This document shows, piece after piece, positions 51,125-59,964 of a stretch of DNA of 64,000 bases. Position 1 is the stretch's first letter; the number at the start of each line of letters is the position of its first letter. Under the pieces are notes generated by a model, which did not search any database, had not been told where the DNA came from, and was given only the letters and a program-made list of their open reading frames with translations. Position numbers and translations under genes: made by a program. The DNA is from Microbacteriaceae bacterium (GTDB lineage Bacteria > Actinomycetota > Actinomycetes > Actinomycetales > Microbacteriaceae), in the NCBI GenBank assembly GCA_019638805.1, contig JAHBTA010000001.1, positions 62,001-126,000 on the forward strand, read 5' to 3'.

Positions 51125-51637
51125 TCAGCGCTTGAGGCGCCACCGCCACAGCGTGCCCGCGGCCGGGTCGGGAACCTCGGCCTCCTGCACGAAGCCCAGG
51201 CGCTCGAGCACCCGGGTCGCGGGGCCCGCCTGGGCCATGGTGTGCGCGATCACGCTCTTCACCTCGCCGAAGCGGAACGCCTTCTCCACCAGCGCGGCGG
51301 CCGCACCCGTGCCGTAGTGCCTGCGGCGATAGCCGGGGGCGATCTCATAGCCGATCTCGGCCTCGCCCTTGCGCGGCCGGCCGACGAACCCGCCGGAGCC
51401 GACCAGCAGGCCGTTGACCAAGAAGAAGTGCATCCACCACTCCGACTCCTGGGGGTGGGTGCTCAGCCGATCGATGGTGAAGGCCAGCGCCGCGGGGAAC
51501 TCGGGCCAGCCTCCGGGGGTCGGGGACCCCATCCGCTGGGCGAAGGCCTGGCGGTCGGTGGCAAGCGCGGTGAGATCGGCAATGGTCGCCGGAACCACCT
51601 CCACGACGGGGAGGCCGGGCGGGAGGACGTCGTTCAC
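51125..51637 (-). CDS. GNAT-family N-acetyltransferase
   Basis: 170 aa. Acetyl-CoA site GYRRRHYGTGAAAALVEKAF, preceded by VGRPRKGEAEIGYEIAPG; the C-terminal SVIAHTMAQAGPATRVLERLGFVQ is typical of RimJ-like enzymes acting on amino termini or small amines. The GTG overlaps the zwf stop (GTGA), so it is the second gene of the zwf operon. Confidence 0.88.
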   Translation of the reverse strand: MNDVLPPGLPVVEVVPATIADLTALATDRQAFAQRMGSPTPGGWPEFPAALAFTIDRLSTHPQESEWWMHFFLVNGLLVGSGGFVGRPRKGEAEIGYEIAPGYRRRHYGTGAAAALVEKAFRFGEVKSVIAHTMAQAGPATRVLERLGFVQEAEVPDPAAGTLWRWRLKR

Positions 51638-53004
51638 GGTATCCCTTTCCAGGTGGACGGCCCGCGGGAACCCGCGGGGTAGGAGTCGAGGCGCACGGCA
51701 TCCTTGCGCCAGGCGGCGAGCACGGGCGACACGATGCGCCAGCACTCCTCGGCGATGTCCCCCCGCACCGACAGAGTCGGGTCCCCCTCACACAGCTCGG
51801 CGAGCACCTCGCCGTACGCACTCAGCTCGCTGTCCCCGAACTCCGCGTGCAGCACGTCGTGCTCGAGCGCAAAGGGATCGTCGCGGCCGTTGGTCACCAG
51901 GTCGATGTCGAGCGTCGCCGGCTTGATGCCGATGCGCAGCTGCGACTCCCCCGCCGGCCCCTCGAACCCCGCGGGCAGGCGCGGGACGGGCCGAAACGTG
52001 AAAACCAGGTCCTGGCGCGGCGAGCCGATGGCCTTGCCCGAGCGCAGCACGAACGGCACACCCGCCCACCGCCAGGTGTCGATCGCGACGGTCAGCTCGG
52101 TGAGGGTCTCGGTGCGGCGCGAAGCCACGACCCCGGCTTCGTCGGTGTACGACGGCAGGCTGCGGCGACCGAGCCGTCCCGCGGTGTAGCGCGCCCGGCG
52201 GCTCGCGGTGCCGTCCTTCTTCCACGCCCGGGTCGCCCGTAGCACCTGCGCCATGGCACCGCGCAGATCCTCCGAGCCCACGCTCGACGGCGCCTCCATG
52301 GCGGCCAGGGCGAGCACGAGCAGCAGGTGGCTCTGGATCATGTCCTTGAGCGCGCCCGCGTGGTCGTAGTACCCCGCCCGGCCCTCCAGCCCGAGCTCCT
52401 CCTCGATGACGAGCTCGACCTTCTCCACGTTCTGCGCCGACAGCAGCGGCTCGAACAGCCGGTTCGCGAACCGCAGCCCGAGGAGGTTGAGCACGGTCGA
52501 TTTGCCCAGGAAGTGGTCCACCCGGAAGACCTGCTCCTCGGGCACCATGCGCGCGAGCAGCCGGTTGAGCCGGCGCGCGCTGGCGGCGTCGGACCCGAAC
52601 GGCTTCTCGAGGGCCAGCACGATCCCGCGCGGCAGGGGGATGCCGGCCAACGCCTCGCAGGCGAGTTCGGCGACCGCGGGGGGCAGCGCGAAGTACATCG
52701 CGACGCGTCCTTCGGCCCGCTTCAGCACCTCCCGGAGGTCGGTGGCGTCGGTCGCGTCGCCCCGCAGGTACTCCGCCTCGCGGGCCACCCGGGAGCCGAG
52801 GGCCGACGGGTGCGCGGCGAAGGCGCGGGAGAGCTTGGAACGCCACGCCGCGGGCGTGACGGCATCGCGATCCACCCCCACGACACGCAGGGCGCGCCCG
52901 CGCGAGGACGCGAGCAATGACCCGAGTCCCGGGAGGAGGAGCCTCGACGTGAGGTCACCGCCGGCTCCCAGGATCACCAGGGTGTCGATGCCCGCATCCG
53001 GCAT
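51634..53004 (-). CDS. zwf: Glucose-6-phosphate 1-dehydrogenase
   Basis: 456 aa. NADP-binding ILGAGGDLTSRLLLPGL, substrate motif VFRVDHFLGKSTVLNLLGLRF, and the C-terminal ELSAYGEVLAELCEGDPTL. Here DHFLGK replaces the more common DHYLGKE, and the protein is about 40 residues shorter than typical Zwf, so it is probably a second, divergent copy. First step of the pentose-phosphate pathway. TAGCCT ends seven bases before the ATG. Confidence 0.88.
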   Translation of the reverse strand: MPDAGIDTLVILGAGGDLTSRLLLPGLGSLLASSRGRALRVVGVDRDAVTPAAWRSKLSRAFAAHPSALGSRVAREAEYLRGDATDATDLREVLKRAEGRVAMYFALPPAVAELACEALAGIPLPRGIVLALEKPFGSDAASARRLNRLLARMVPEEQVFRVDHFLGKSTVLNLLGLRFANRLFEPLLSAQNVEKVELVIEEELGLEGRAGYYDHAGALKDMIQSHLLLVLALAAMEAPSSVGSEDLRGAMAQVLRATRAWKKDGTASRRARYTAGRLGRRSLPSYTDEAGVVASRRTETLTELTVAIDTWRWAGVPFVLRSGKAIGSPRQDLVFTFRPVPRLPAGFEGPAGESQLRIGIKPATLDIDLVTNGRDDPFALEHDVLHAEFGDSELSAYGEVLAELCEGDPTLSVRGDIAEECWRIVSPVLAAWRKDAVRLDSYPAGSRGPSTWKGIP

Positions 53005-53070
53005 GCCTGTGAGGCTACCGTGACAGGCGCGGCCACCCGCGCGCCGACACCCGGGTGCGCCCGGGGCGGA

Positions 53071-53505
53071 TCAGTCGTTCGAGGTGGCCTTGAGCGCCGC
53101 CACGAGCACCCCGACGAGCCAGCCCACGGTCATCAGGGCGAAGACCGCCATGATGGCGGGCGCGGTGGTCTGGTGGGTCAGCCACACGATCCCGACGAAG
53201 ACACCCACCACGAGGTAGGCGACGACGCCGATCCACACCGGGCGACTCAGCGAGCTGACCGCGGTGCCGACCTTGTTGTTGCTCTGCGCGAGGCGCGAAC
53301 GCAACTCGATGCCCAGCAGCGCAGCGGTCGAGGTAGCGACCCCGCCGCCGAAGAGCGACGCGAGGATGCCGGTCGCGACCGGGATGACTGGGGCGGCCTC
53401 GGTCTTGGAGGGCTCGAAGTTCCAGACGTAGAAGCCGATCCAGCCCCACAGCACGACGAAGACGGCGAGGGCGATGAAGGCGACGATCAGGAGGGGATTC
53501 TTCAT
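53071..53505 (-). CDS. Four-helix membrane protein, unknown function
   Basis: 144 aa with membrane segments at about 5-28 (LLIVAFIALAVFVVLWGWIGF), 42-63, 90-110 and 115-138. No family recognised. TAGGGT ends six bases before the ATG. Located between zwf and the divergent helicase gene. Confidence 0.75.
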   Translation of the reverse strand: MKNPLLIVAFIALAVFVVLWGWIGFYVWNFEPSKTEAAPVIPVATGILASLFGGGVATSTAALLGIELRSRLAQSNNKVGTAVSSLSRPVWIGVVAYLVVGVFVGIVWLTHQTTAPAIMAVFALMTVGWLVGVLVAALKATSND

Positions 53506-53649
53506 CCGGGGACCCTAACCCACGATCCCGTCATGCGCGCGGTGCCTCTGGCTGAGGGTGAACCCTGTGTCCCCCAAATGCCCCACAACTGGGCATACCC
53601 CGTTTTCGCGCTCCTGACGAGACTGATCACGGACAGGGAAGGGGAACCC

Positions 53650-55794
53650 GTGGCTGCCGCCGACACGGCCGCGTCCGCCGCCGCCCGCGAGCGGGAGACC
53701 GCCGACGAGCTGGCGCGCCGGGCGGGCATCGCGACGCAGCTCGCGCGCACCTTCGACGAGTCCGCGGGATCCCCCGACCGGCTCGCCCGGACCCTCATCG
53801 AGCTCGAGCCGATCGGCTATTCCGTGCTCTCCGGCCGTCGCCGGCCGGGGCGCGAGGGCGGGCTCATCGACCTCATCCTGGTCGGCCCCGGCGGGGTGAT
53901 CCTCATCGATGTCTCGACCTGGCGCGGCGTCACGATCCGGGACGGCCGGCTCGTGCGCGGCGACGAGGATGTGACCGACCGGGTCGCCGGTCTCGCCGAC
54001 CTGGTGTACTCGACCCAGCGCTCGCTCGCCGAGGTCGGACTGGCCGCTGGTGAGGTGCGCGCCCTCGCCCCGTTCGCCGGTCGGCCCGTCGTGCGCACCG
54101 ATGTCTACGGCGTCACGCTGCTGAGCGAGGCCGCCGCCGTCTCCGAGATCGCCCGACTGGGAACCCGCCTCACGCCACGCCAGGTGGCCACCGTGCGCGG
54201 CGTTGTCGAGACCCTCTTCCCGCACCCATCGGGTGCCGCCGTCGACATCGACCCGCTCACCCGGCCCCCCGTCACTCCCGGTGAGATGGCGCAGGCCGGC
54301 ATCCCGGTCTCGACCGCCGTGCCGGCCGGGGAGGCGCCCCCCGCTCACGGCCCCGCGAGCGAACCGGAGCGCCTCAGCGTCGACCAGCTGCGCGCCGCCC
54401 TCGCCGAGGGGATGCGGCGCGCGCCCGTCGAGGACTGGATGACGTTCCTGCACCCCGAGCAGGCCCGCATCGTGCGCCGCACCTTCACCGGCCCGGTGCG
54501 CATCCGCGGTGCCGCCGGAACCGGGAAGACCGTGGTCGCCATGCACCGCGCCGCCCACATCGCCCGCACCACGGGCGGGCGCGTCCTGCTCACGACCTAC
54601 GTGCGCGCGCTGCCGAAGGTCATGGAGGCGCAGCTGCGCCGGCTCGCGCCCGACGTGGCCGACCGGATCGATGTGCGCAGCGTGCACGCCTTCGCCTACG
54701 AGGTGCTCACCAGCCGGCTCGGCCCGGTCACGATCGACGCCGAGACGGCCGACCGCATCTTCAAGGACCTCTGGGAGGACGGCTACAAGGACTCCCCCCT
54801 CGGCGCCATCGACCCCACCCCGGGGTACTGGCAGGACGAGGTGCGCTACGTGCTCAAGGGCCGCGGGCTGACCGACTTCGCCGACTACGCCGTGCTGCCC
54901 AGGCACGGGCGCGTCCGACCGCTCACGGGCGAGCAGCGTGCGGTGGTGTGGAACCTCTACCGCGACTACGAGATCGCGCTGCAGGGACGCGCCATCTTCG
55001 ACTGGGAGGACGTCATCCTCGAGGCCGAGGCCTCGCTCACGGCGCAGCCGCTGCCCGGCTACGCCGCCGTCATCGTGGACGAGGCGCAGGATCTGTCGTG
55101 CGCCATGATCCGGATGCTGCACGCCGTCGCCGGGGACGCCCCCGACGCGCTGACCCTGGTCAGCGACGGACGGCAGACCATCTACCCCGGCGGGTACACG
55201 CTCGCCGAGGCGGGCGTGGCGATCCAGGGCAGGGGTGTGGTGCTCGACGTCAACTACCGCAACACCGCGGAGATCGTCGAGTTCGCCGCGTCGCTCATCA
55301 CAGGCGACCGGCCGCCGGACATCGAGGGCGCCGCCGCCCCGGCCGATCCGCCCGCGCAGGTGCTGCGGCACGGGGCCCGACCGGTGTATACCGTGTTCTC
55401 GTCGCGTTCGGTGCACGACCGCTCCCTCGTGGAGCGCATCCGCCGCATCGTCGCCGACAACGAGGACGTCCGCTTGGGCGACATCGGCGTCCTCGCGCTG
55501 TACTCCTGGCACGCGCGCGAGGCGGCCGAGGCGCTCACCGAGGCGGGCATCCCGGTCGTCGAGCTGGAGAAGTACGACGGCGAGTCGACCGACGCGGTCA
55601 AGGTGGGGACCATCCGGCGCAGCAAGGGCCTCGAGTTCCGCGACGTGCTCGTGGTGCGCACTCCCCCGCACCTCGTGCAGGCGGACGCCATCGACCCGGA
55701 CGATTCGGCGGCCGAGCGCCGCCTGCTGCAGCGGCGCGAGCTCTACGTCGCCATGACGCGCGCCCGCGAGGGGCTCTGGGTCGGAGTCGCGTAG
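53650..55794 (+). CDS. SF1 helicase with N-terminal degenerate NERD-like domain
   Basis: 714 aa. Helicase: Walker A GAAGTGKT at about 287, VDEAQDLS at about 476-483, QTIYPGGYTL (motif III-like), NYRNT (motif IV), SKGLEFRDVLVV (motif V) and RRELYVAMTRARE (motif VI), the UvrD set. The N-terminal 200 residues resemble a nuclease-related domain: GLIDLILVGPGGVILIDVSTWRG. The expected E-x-K at the end is D-V-S, so it is probably not a nuclease. GTG with AAGGGG upstream. Likely acts in recombination or restart; could also be defensive. Confidence 0.85.
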   Translation: MAAADTAASAAARERETADELARRAGIATQLARTFDESAGSPDRLARTLIELEPIGYSVLSGRRRPGREGGLIDLILVGPGGVILIDVSTWRGVTIRDGRLVRGDEDVTDRVAGLADLVYSTQRSLAEVGLAAGEVRALAPFAGRPVVRTDVYGVTLLSEAAAVSEIARLGTRLTPRQVATVRGVVETLFPHPSGAAVDIDPLTRPPVTPGEMAQAGIPVSTAVPAGEAPPAHGPASEPERLSVDQLRAALAEGMRRAPVEDWMTFLHPEQARIVRRTFTGPVRIRGAAGTGKTVVAMHRAAHIARTTGGRVLLTTYVRALPKVMEAQLRRLAPDVADRIDVRSVHAFAYEVLTSRLGPVTIDAETADRIFKDLWEDGYKDSPLGAIDPTPGYWQDEVRYVLKGRGLTDFADYAVLPRHGRVRPLTGEQRAVVWNLYRDYEIALQGRAIFDWEDVILEAEASLTAQPLPGYAAVIVDEAQDLSCAMIRMLHAVAGDAPDALTLVSDGRQTIYPGGYTLAEAGVAIQGRGVVLDVNYRNTAEIVEFAASLITGDRPPDIEGAAAPADPPAQVLRHGARPVYTVFSSRSVHDRSLVERIRRIVADNEDVRLGDIGVLALYSWHAREAAEALTEAGIPVVELEKYDGESTDAVKVGTIRRSKGLEFRDVLVVRTPPHLVQADAIDPDDSAAERRLLQRRELYVAMTRAREGLWVGVA

Positions 55795-55875
55795 CTGCGT
55801 CGGGGCGGCACAGCCCGGTCGGTCTGCCAGAATAGGCTGTCTACCCCTCAACGCCCCCGACGAGAGCGGAGCACA

Positions 55876-57108
55876 TTGACGACCGACCCGCAGGTCGCGC
55901 CGGTGCGCCCGCACGAGCATCCCCGCCTGGGCTGGGTACGCGTGCCTCCCGTGCGGATCGGGGGTCGGGAACTGCCCGCCTGGAGCGTGCTCGTGGGGGT
56001 CTTCGCGGCATCCCGTCTGGTGTCGACGGCGATCCTGTTCGCGCTGTGGGCGACGACCCGCGGCGCGTGGTTCGCGCACTACGACGGCGGCGATACTTTC
56101 TGGCAGTACCTGCAGTCGTGGGACGTGCAGTGGTACCAGCGGGTCGCGTTCGACGGGTATCCGCTCGAGTTGCCGATCGATCAGAACGGCGACGTGCTGC
56201 AGAACACCTGGGCATTCTTCCCGGTGTTCCCGGCGCTCGTGCGGGTGGTCTGCCTCACCGGGATGCCGTATGACGTCGCCGCGATGACCGTCGCGATCAC
56301 GTTCGGGCTGCTCGCGACCCTCGCGCTGCACCGCATGCTCGTGCAGCATTTCGCGCCGCGGCAGGCGCTCTGGGGGGCGATCTTCTTCGCCTCGGGACCG
56401 ATGTCGTTCCTGTTGCAGCTGGGCTACGCCGAGAGCACGTACCTGTTCTTCCTGTTCTGCGCGCTGGCCGCCATGGTGTCGCGGCGCTACCTCGTCATGA
56501 TCCCGTTCGCGCTCGTGGCATCGTTCACGCACCCGGGGACTCTGGCGCTCGCGGCCGCGCTCGGGCTGCAGGGGATCTTCCGGCTCGTGCGGCGTCAGCG
56601 CATCCTGTGGCACGAGTGGGTGACCGCGGGGTCGGCGATCGTGCTCATCACGGCGGCGGTGCTGTTCTGGCCCGTGCTCATCGCGCAGCTGACGGGTGAC
56701 CCGTCGGGGTACTTCGACACCGAGTTGGGCTGGTGGCGCGAGTATCTGGGGCGCGTGATCTTCGTGCCGTTCACGCCGTTCTTCCTGCTGTACGGCATGC
56801 TGTGGGGCTGGTTCGGGTACCTCGTCGTGGCGGTCGTGCTGGCGGCGGTGGTGTTCTGGCTGACCCGGCCTTCGACGCGGGCGCTGGGCGTGGACATCTG
56901 GACGTACAGCGTCATGTACATCGCCTATCTGGTCGCGGTCTTCCTGCCGACGCAGTCGCTGATCCGGATGCTGCTGCCGCTGTCGCCGCTGCTGGGCCAC
57001 CCGGGGCTGTCGGCGACGTTGCGGCGGCGCTGGATCGTGCTGCTCGTGGGGGCCGTGCCGCTGCAGGTGTGGTGCGTGTTCTGGCTGTGGGTGGTGTACC
57101 CGCCGTAG
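55876..57108 (+). CDS. Multi-pass mannosyltransferase-like protein (PIG-V type)
   Basis: 410 aa with about nine to ten membrane helices. The extracellular loop after helix 1 has GGDTFWQYLQSWDVQWYQRVAFDGYP, the WD-x-W-Y pattern of GPI-mannosyltransferase-like enzymes that use polyprenyl-phosphate mannose. The TTG start has GGAG at 55868-55871. Likely glycosylates wall or membrane glycans in the outer leaflet. Confidence 0.85.
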   Translation: MTTDPQVAPVRPHEHPRLGWVRVPPVRIGGRELPAWSVLVGVFAASRLVSTAILFALWATTRGAWFAHYDGGDTFWQYLQSWDVQWYQRVAFDGYPLELPIDQNGDVLQNTWAFFPVFPALVRVVCLTGMPYDVAAMTVAITFGLLATLALHRMLVQHFAPRQALWGAIFFASGPMSFLLQLGYAESTYLFFLFCALAAMVSRRYLVMIPFALVASFTHPGTLALAAALGLQGIFRLVRRQRILWHEWVTAGSAIVLITAAVLFWPVLIAQLTGDPSGYFDTELGWWREYLGRVIFVPFTPFFLLYGMLWGWFGYLVVAVVLAAVVFWLTRPSTRALGVDIWTYSVMYIAYLVAVFLPTQSLIRMLLPLSPLLGHPGLSATLRRRWIVLLVGAVPLQVWCVFWLWVVYPP

Positions 57109-57114
57109 CGTTAT

Positions 57115-57135
57115 TCAATAATCCCGGAATATTGA
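57115..57135. promoter_or_regulatory. SatD-locus palindrome, left copy
   Basis: TCAATA-N9-TATTGA. The left arm lies where the -35 box would be, 17 bases before TAGATT (57138-57143), which itself ends six bases before the satD-like ATG. A similar palindrome closes the operon at 58469-58493. Confidence 0.55.
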
Positions 57136-57149
57136 TGTAGATTGACACT

Positions 57150-57773
57150 ATGATCGTCGCCGGGCTCATCATCGACATCGTCGGATCGCGTGCTCTGCGC
57201 GACCGTCAGGCCGGTCAGGTGCACATGCTCGAGACCGCCGATACGGTGGCCGCGCTTGTGCCCGCGCGCGAGCCGATCGCCCCCACGGTCGGCGACGAGT
57301 TCCAGGCTGTGTACGCGACGCTGCCCGAGGCCCTGACTGCGACTCTCGTGTTCCGGCTCGCCCTGCCCGAGGAGCTCGACTGCCGGTTCGGGATCGGGGT
57401 GGGCGAGGATCACGCGATCCGCACGGGCGCGAACGTCGTCAAGGACGGCTCGGCGTGGTGGTCGGCCCGCGAGGCGATCGAGCGGACCCGCGGTTACGAG
57501 AAGGCGGCGCTGCCGTCCGTCCGCACCCAATGCATCATCGCAGGAGGCGATTCAGCGGCGGTCAACGCGTATCTGATCTCACGCGATCACATCGTCTCGG
57601 CCATGCGGCGCAACACCCGGCGACTGCTGCTGGGCACCCTGCAGGGCAAGACTCAGACCCAGATGGCCAAGGAGTACGGCATCACCCAAGGGACCATCTC
57701 GTCCAACATGCGGCGCGGCGGACCCAACGCCGTGCTCGAGGGGTTGAGGCTGATGGGCGGGGGTACGACATGA
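57150..57773 (+). CDS. SatD family protein with C-terminal HTH
   Basis: 207 aa. The N-terminal region (GLIIDIVGSR, then PTVGDEFQAVY and FGIGVGED) resembles a degenerate nucleotide-cyclase-like fold of the SatD family. The C-terminal part reads as a helix-turn-helix: GKTQTQMAKEYGITQGTISSNMRRGG. It is therefore a likely DNA-binding regulator with a ligand or nucleotide sensor. ATGA-coupled to a membrane protein, and flanked by palindromes at both ends of the operon. Confidence 0.85.
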   Translation: MIVAGLIIDIVGSRALRDRQAGQVHMLETADTVAALVPAREPIAPTVGDEFQAVYATLPEALTATLVFRLALPEELDCRFGIGVGEDHAIRTGANVVKDGSAWWSAREAIERTRGYEKAALPSVRTQCIIAGGDSAAVNAYLISRDHIVSAMRRNTRRLLLGTLQGKTQTQMAKEYGITQGTISSNMRRGGPNAVLEGLRLMGGGTT

Positions 57774-58477
57774 TCCTCGGAGCTCTGCTGCTGGCGATCG
57801 GGCTGGCCGACCTGGCCCGCCCATCCGATCGCGCGCCGTCGCGCGCGGAGCACGTCCGCGCCTGGGTCATCCTGATCGCTGCCGTGGTCGCGCTGTCCTG
57901 GGTCACGGCGCAGCCGGCCGGGATCGCCGTGACCGCGGTCGGGATCGGGGGCGCTTGGATCGTCCTCGGCACCCGGCCGCGCACCGCGATCGCCGGGCTG
58001 TTCGTGCTGGCCGCCGGCCTCGCGGCGGCCGTGTTCGGCGGCGATCCGGATGCCGGGGCAGGCTCCCCGCTCGACCTCGCCTGGCAGGCGCTCCGCCCGC
58101 AACCCCTCGCCGGGGTGGACGCCGCGACCGCGGTGCTCACCGTCGGGGCACTGACCTTCCTGGTCAACTCGGCCAACCTCGTCACCCGGGTCGTGACGTC
58201 GCGTGCGCTACGCGAGACGCGCGGCGAGGAGCGGACGGCGGCCGTCCTCCGCGGCGGCCGGTTCCTCGGGCCCATCGAGCGCATCGTCATCGTCGGCCTC
58301 GTCCTGGCCGGCCTGCCGGGAGGCATCGCGGTCGTCGTCACCGCGAAGAGCGTCATCCGATTCCCCGAGATCTCGGGAAGCGCGCAGCGCGAGGTGGACG
58401 CCGAGTACTTCCTGATCGGCAGCGGCGTGAGCTGGGGACTCGCCCTGCTGGCAGGACTATGGATTTCCGTTCAATAA
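57770..58477 (+). CDS. Membrane partner of the SatD-family protein
   Basis: 235 aa with about six hydrophobic segments (LGALLLAIGLADLA, WVILIAAVVALSWV, AIAGLFVLAAGLAAAVFG, ATAVLTVGALTFLVNSANLV, IERIVIVGLVLAGLPGGIAVVV, GVSWGLALLAGLWISVQ). DUF3307-type proteins usually accompany SatD, and this one has the same position and topology. Its last codons overlap the right palindrome. Role unknown; the pair may be a membrane-stress unit. Confidence 0.78.
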   Translation: MILGALLLAIGLADLARPSDRAPSRAEHVRAWVILIAAVVALSWVTAQPAGIAVTAVGIGGAWIVLGTRPRTAIAGLFVLAAGLAAAVFGGDPDAGAGSPLDLAWQALRPQPLAGVDAATAVLTVGALTFLVNSANLVTRVVTSRALRETRGEERTAAVLRGGRFLGPIERIVIVGLVLAGLPGGIAVVVTAKSVIRFPEISGSAQREVDAEYFLIGSGVSWGLALLAGLWISVQ

Positions 58478-58493
58478 TCAAGAGGTATTGAAC
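58469..58493. promoter_or_regulatory. SatD-locus palindrome, right copy
   Basis: GTTCAATA-N9-TATTGAAC, perfect eight-base arms, over the stop codon of the membrane partner and four bases before the convergent RraA gene end. Same spacer length as the left copy. Confidence 0.55.
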
Positions 58494-58497
58494 CGGA

Positions 58498-59181
58498 TCA
58501 CACCTCGATCGCGCCGCCGACGTCGGTGAGGTGCTGGCGCAGGGTCAGCGCGGGATCCGCGTCGCGCTTGGCGAGGTACTCGGCGAAGCGGAGCTCGGCG
58601 CGGAGGGACTCGCCGGCGCGGGAACGGGCAGCCTGCGTGTACTCGGTGTCGCGGATGGCCTCGGCCGCAGCGGCCACGCGTTCCGCGTCGGCGACCGGGA
58701 TGAAGAGCGCCCCGTCGTCGTCGGCGATGACGAGGTCTGCGGGGGTGACGCTCCAGGGACCGACGGTCGCGGCATCCAGGGCGTCGGATGCGCGCGGGTC
58801 GACCCGCAGCGGTCCGGTCGGCATCGACCCCAGGCTGAACACGGGTAGGCCGATCTCGCGGATCTCGGCCATGTCGCGGTGCAGACCCCAGATCAGGATG
58901 CCGGCCAGACCGGCACCCGCCACCTCGAGCGTGATGAGGTCGCCCACGCAGGCCTCATCGAGCCGACCGCCGTTGTCGACGACGAGCACGTCGCCGGGTT
59001 CGGAGCGCTCGAGCGCCTCGAGGAAGACGTCGACGCTGCCGGAGTGGCGCGCCGGGAGCACTCGCCCCGCGATGCGGCTTCCCGGCGCGATCGCTGTCGT
59101 GCCCGCCGGGGCGCACCGGACGGGAACCCCGGCGCGAACGCACGCGTCGGCGAGGTGGGCGGTCGTGAGCTGCTCGAACAT
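58498..59181 (-). CDS. RraA family / HMG aldolase-like protein
   Basis: 227 aa. Core motif VVDNGGRLDEACVGDLITLEVAGAGLAG and IWGLHRDMAEI, where family enzymes carry Arg and Asp for metal-bound pyruvate-type substrates; the C-terminal segment ADLVIADDDGALFIP is present. Either a 4-hydroxy-4-methyl-2-oxoglutarate aldolase or a non-enzymatic RraA-like protein. MFEQLTT at 59181 is chosen; ATG 59199 is an alternative. Confidence 0.87.
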   Translation of the reverse strand: MFEQLTTAHLADACVRAGVPVRCAPAGTTAIAPGSRIAGRVLPARHSGSVDVFLEALERSEPGDVLVVDNGGRLDEACVGDLITLEVAGAGLAGILIWGLHRDMAEIREIGLPVFSLGSMPTGPLRVDPRASDALDAATVGPWSVTPADLVIADDDGALFIPVADAERVAAAAEAIRDTEYTQAARSRAGESLRAELRFAEYLAKRDADPALTLRQHLTDVGGAIEV

Positions 59182-59212
59182 GTGCCCATGATCACCCATC
59201 GGGTGGCGAGAG

Positions 59213-59244
59213 TCCCCGGCCAGTCGGAGGGGACTGGCCGGGGA
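59213..59244 (-). terminator. Strong hairpin after osmC-like gene
   Basis: Perfect 13-bp arms TCCCCGGCCAGTC (59213-59225) and GACTGGCCGGGGA (59232-59244) with a six-base loop, 13 bases downstream of the stop of the OsmC gene. Confidence 0.7.
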
Positions 59245-59257
59245 CCCGGAGACGCAC

Positions 59258-59809
59258 TCAAGCGGTGACGATCTCCACACTCACCGGGGTGGGGTTGGCG
59301 AACAGGTCGAGCACCGGGCAGTGGGCGTCGACCGCGGAGCGGAGCTCCTGGTAGCGCTCCTCCGGCTCGGGGCCGGTGATCCGCACCGTGAGGCGCACGG
59401 CGCCGAAACCGGGCCGGACGCTCTCGTCGATGCCGAATAGGCGCCGCGCGTCGAGGTCGCCCTCGGCGTCGATCGAGATGTCGTCGATCCGGAGTCCGAG
59501 CCCCTGCGCGTAGAGGCGGTACACGACGATCTGGCAGGAGATGAGGGCGCCGAGCGCGTACTCGACCGGGCTGGCCGCCACGTCGTCGCCGGCGAGCGAG
59601 CCGGGCTCGTCGACCAGGAAGCGGTGCCTGCCCGCGACGATCTCGCTGGCCACCGAGCCCGAGCCGGAGCCCGACACGCGGTAGGTGAGCTGGGCGGTGG
59701 ATGCGTCGGAGGCGATGCGCTCGCCCCACGCGGTGCCCGCCTCGACGAGGCGCTCGGCGCGCTCGTCGGCGGTGATGGACGGGATCTCAGTCGCAGAGAG
59801 AAGGGTCAT
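59258..59809 (-). CDS. OsmC family peroxide-reductase-like protein
   Basis: 183 aa. Both family cysteines are present: ALISCQIVVYRLYAQ and DAHCPVLDLF. The N-terminal half contains SPVEYALGALISC preceded by the beta sheet. OsmC/Ohr proteins detoxify organic hydroperoxides using a thiol pair. TAGCCT ends seven bases before the ATG (leaderless type). A 10-bp tandem array begins 42 bases further upstream. Confidence 0.88.
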   Translation of the reverse strand: MTLLSATEIPSITADERAERLVEAGTAWGERIASDASTAQLTYRVSGSGSGSVASEIVAGRHRFLVDEPGSLAGDDVAASPVEYALGALISCQIVVYRLYAQGLGLRIDDISIDAEGDLDARRLFGIDESVRPGFGAVRLTVRITGPEPEERYQELRSAVDAHCPVLDLFANPTPVSVEIVTA

Positions 59810-59850
59810 GCGGGCGAGGCTAGGGATGCGCGGGGAGAGCCGCCGAATGT

Positions 59851-59940
59851 GACGACATGCGGAGTCACCGGGGGTCACGCGGGGTCGCTCGCGGTCACCG
59901 GACGTCACAGGGCGTCCCGGGACGACACACGGCGACACTT
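59851..59940. repeat. Nine-unit 10-bp tandem array
   Basis: GTCAC-like pentamers recur at exactly 10-base steps: GACAT 59854, GTCAC 59864, GTCAC 59874, GTCGC 59884, GTCAC 59894, GTCAC 59904, GTCCC 59914, GACAC 59924, GACAC 59934. It fills the divergent gap between osmC and the 59965 gene. Confidence 0.75.
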
Positions 59941-59964
59941 GGCGCGGCATGACACGATCGAAGG

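Noticed and set aside
53515..57000. 1161-codon - strand frame across the helicase and PIG-V genes
   Set aside because: Antisense shadow rich in Arg/His/Gln with no motif; the + strand genes have complete helicase and membrane signatures.
57113..58493. The SatD operon as a transposon bounded by inverted repeats
   Set aside because: No transposase and no target-site duplication visible; the left palindrome sits precisely on the promoter, which fits an operator better. Kept as a possibility in the findings only.
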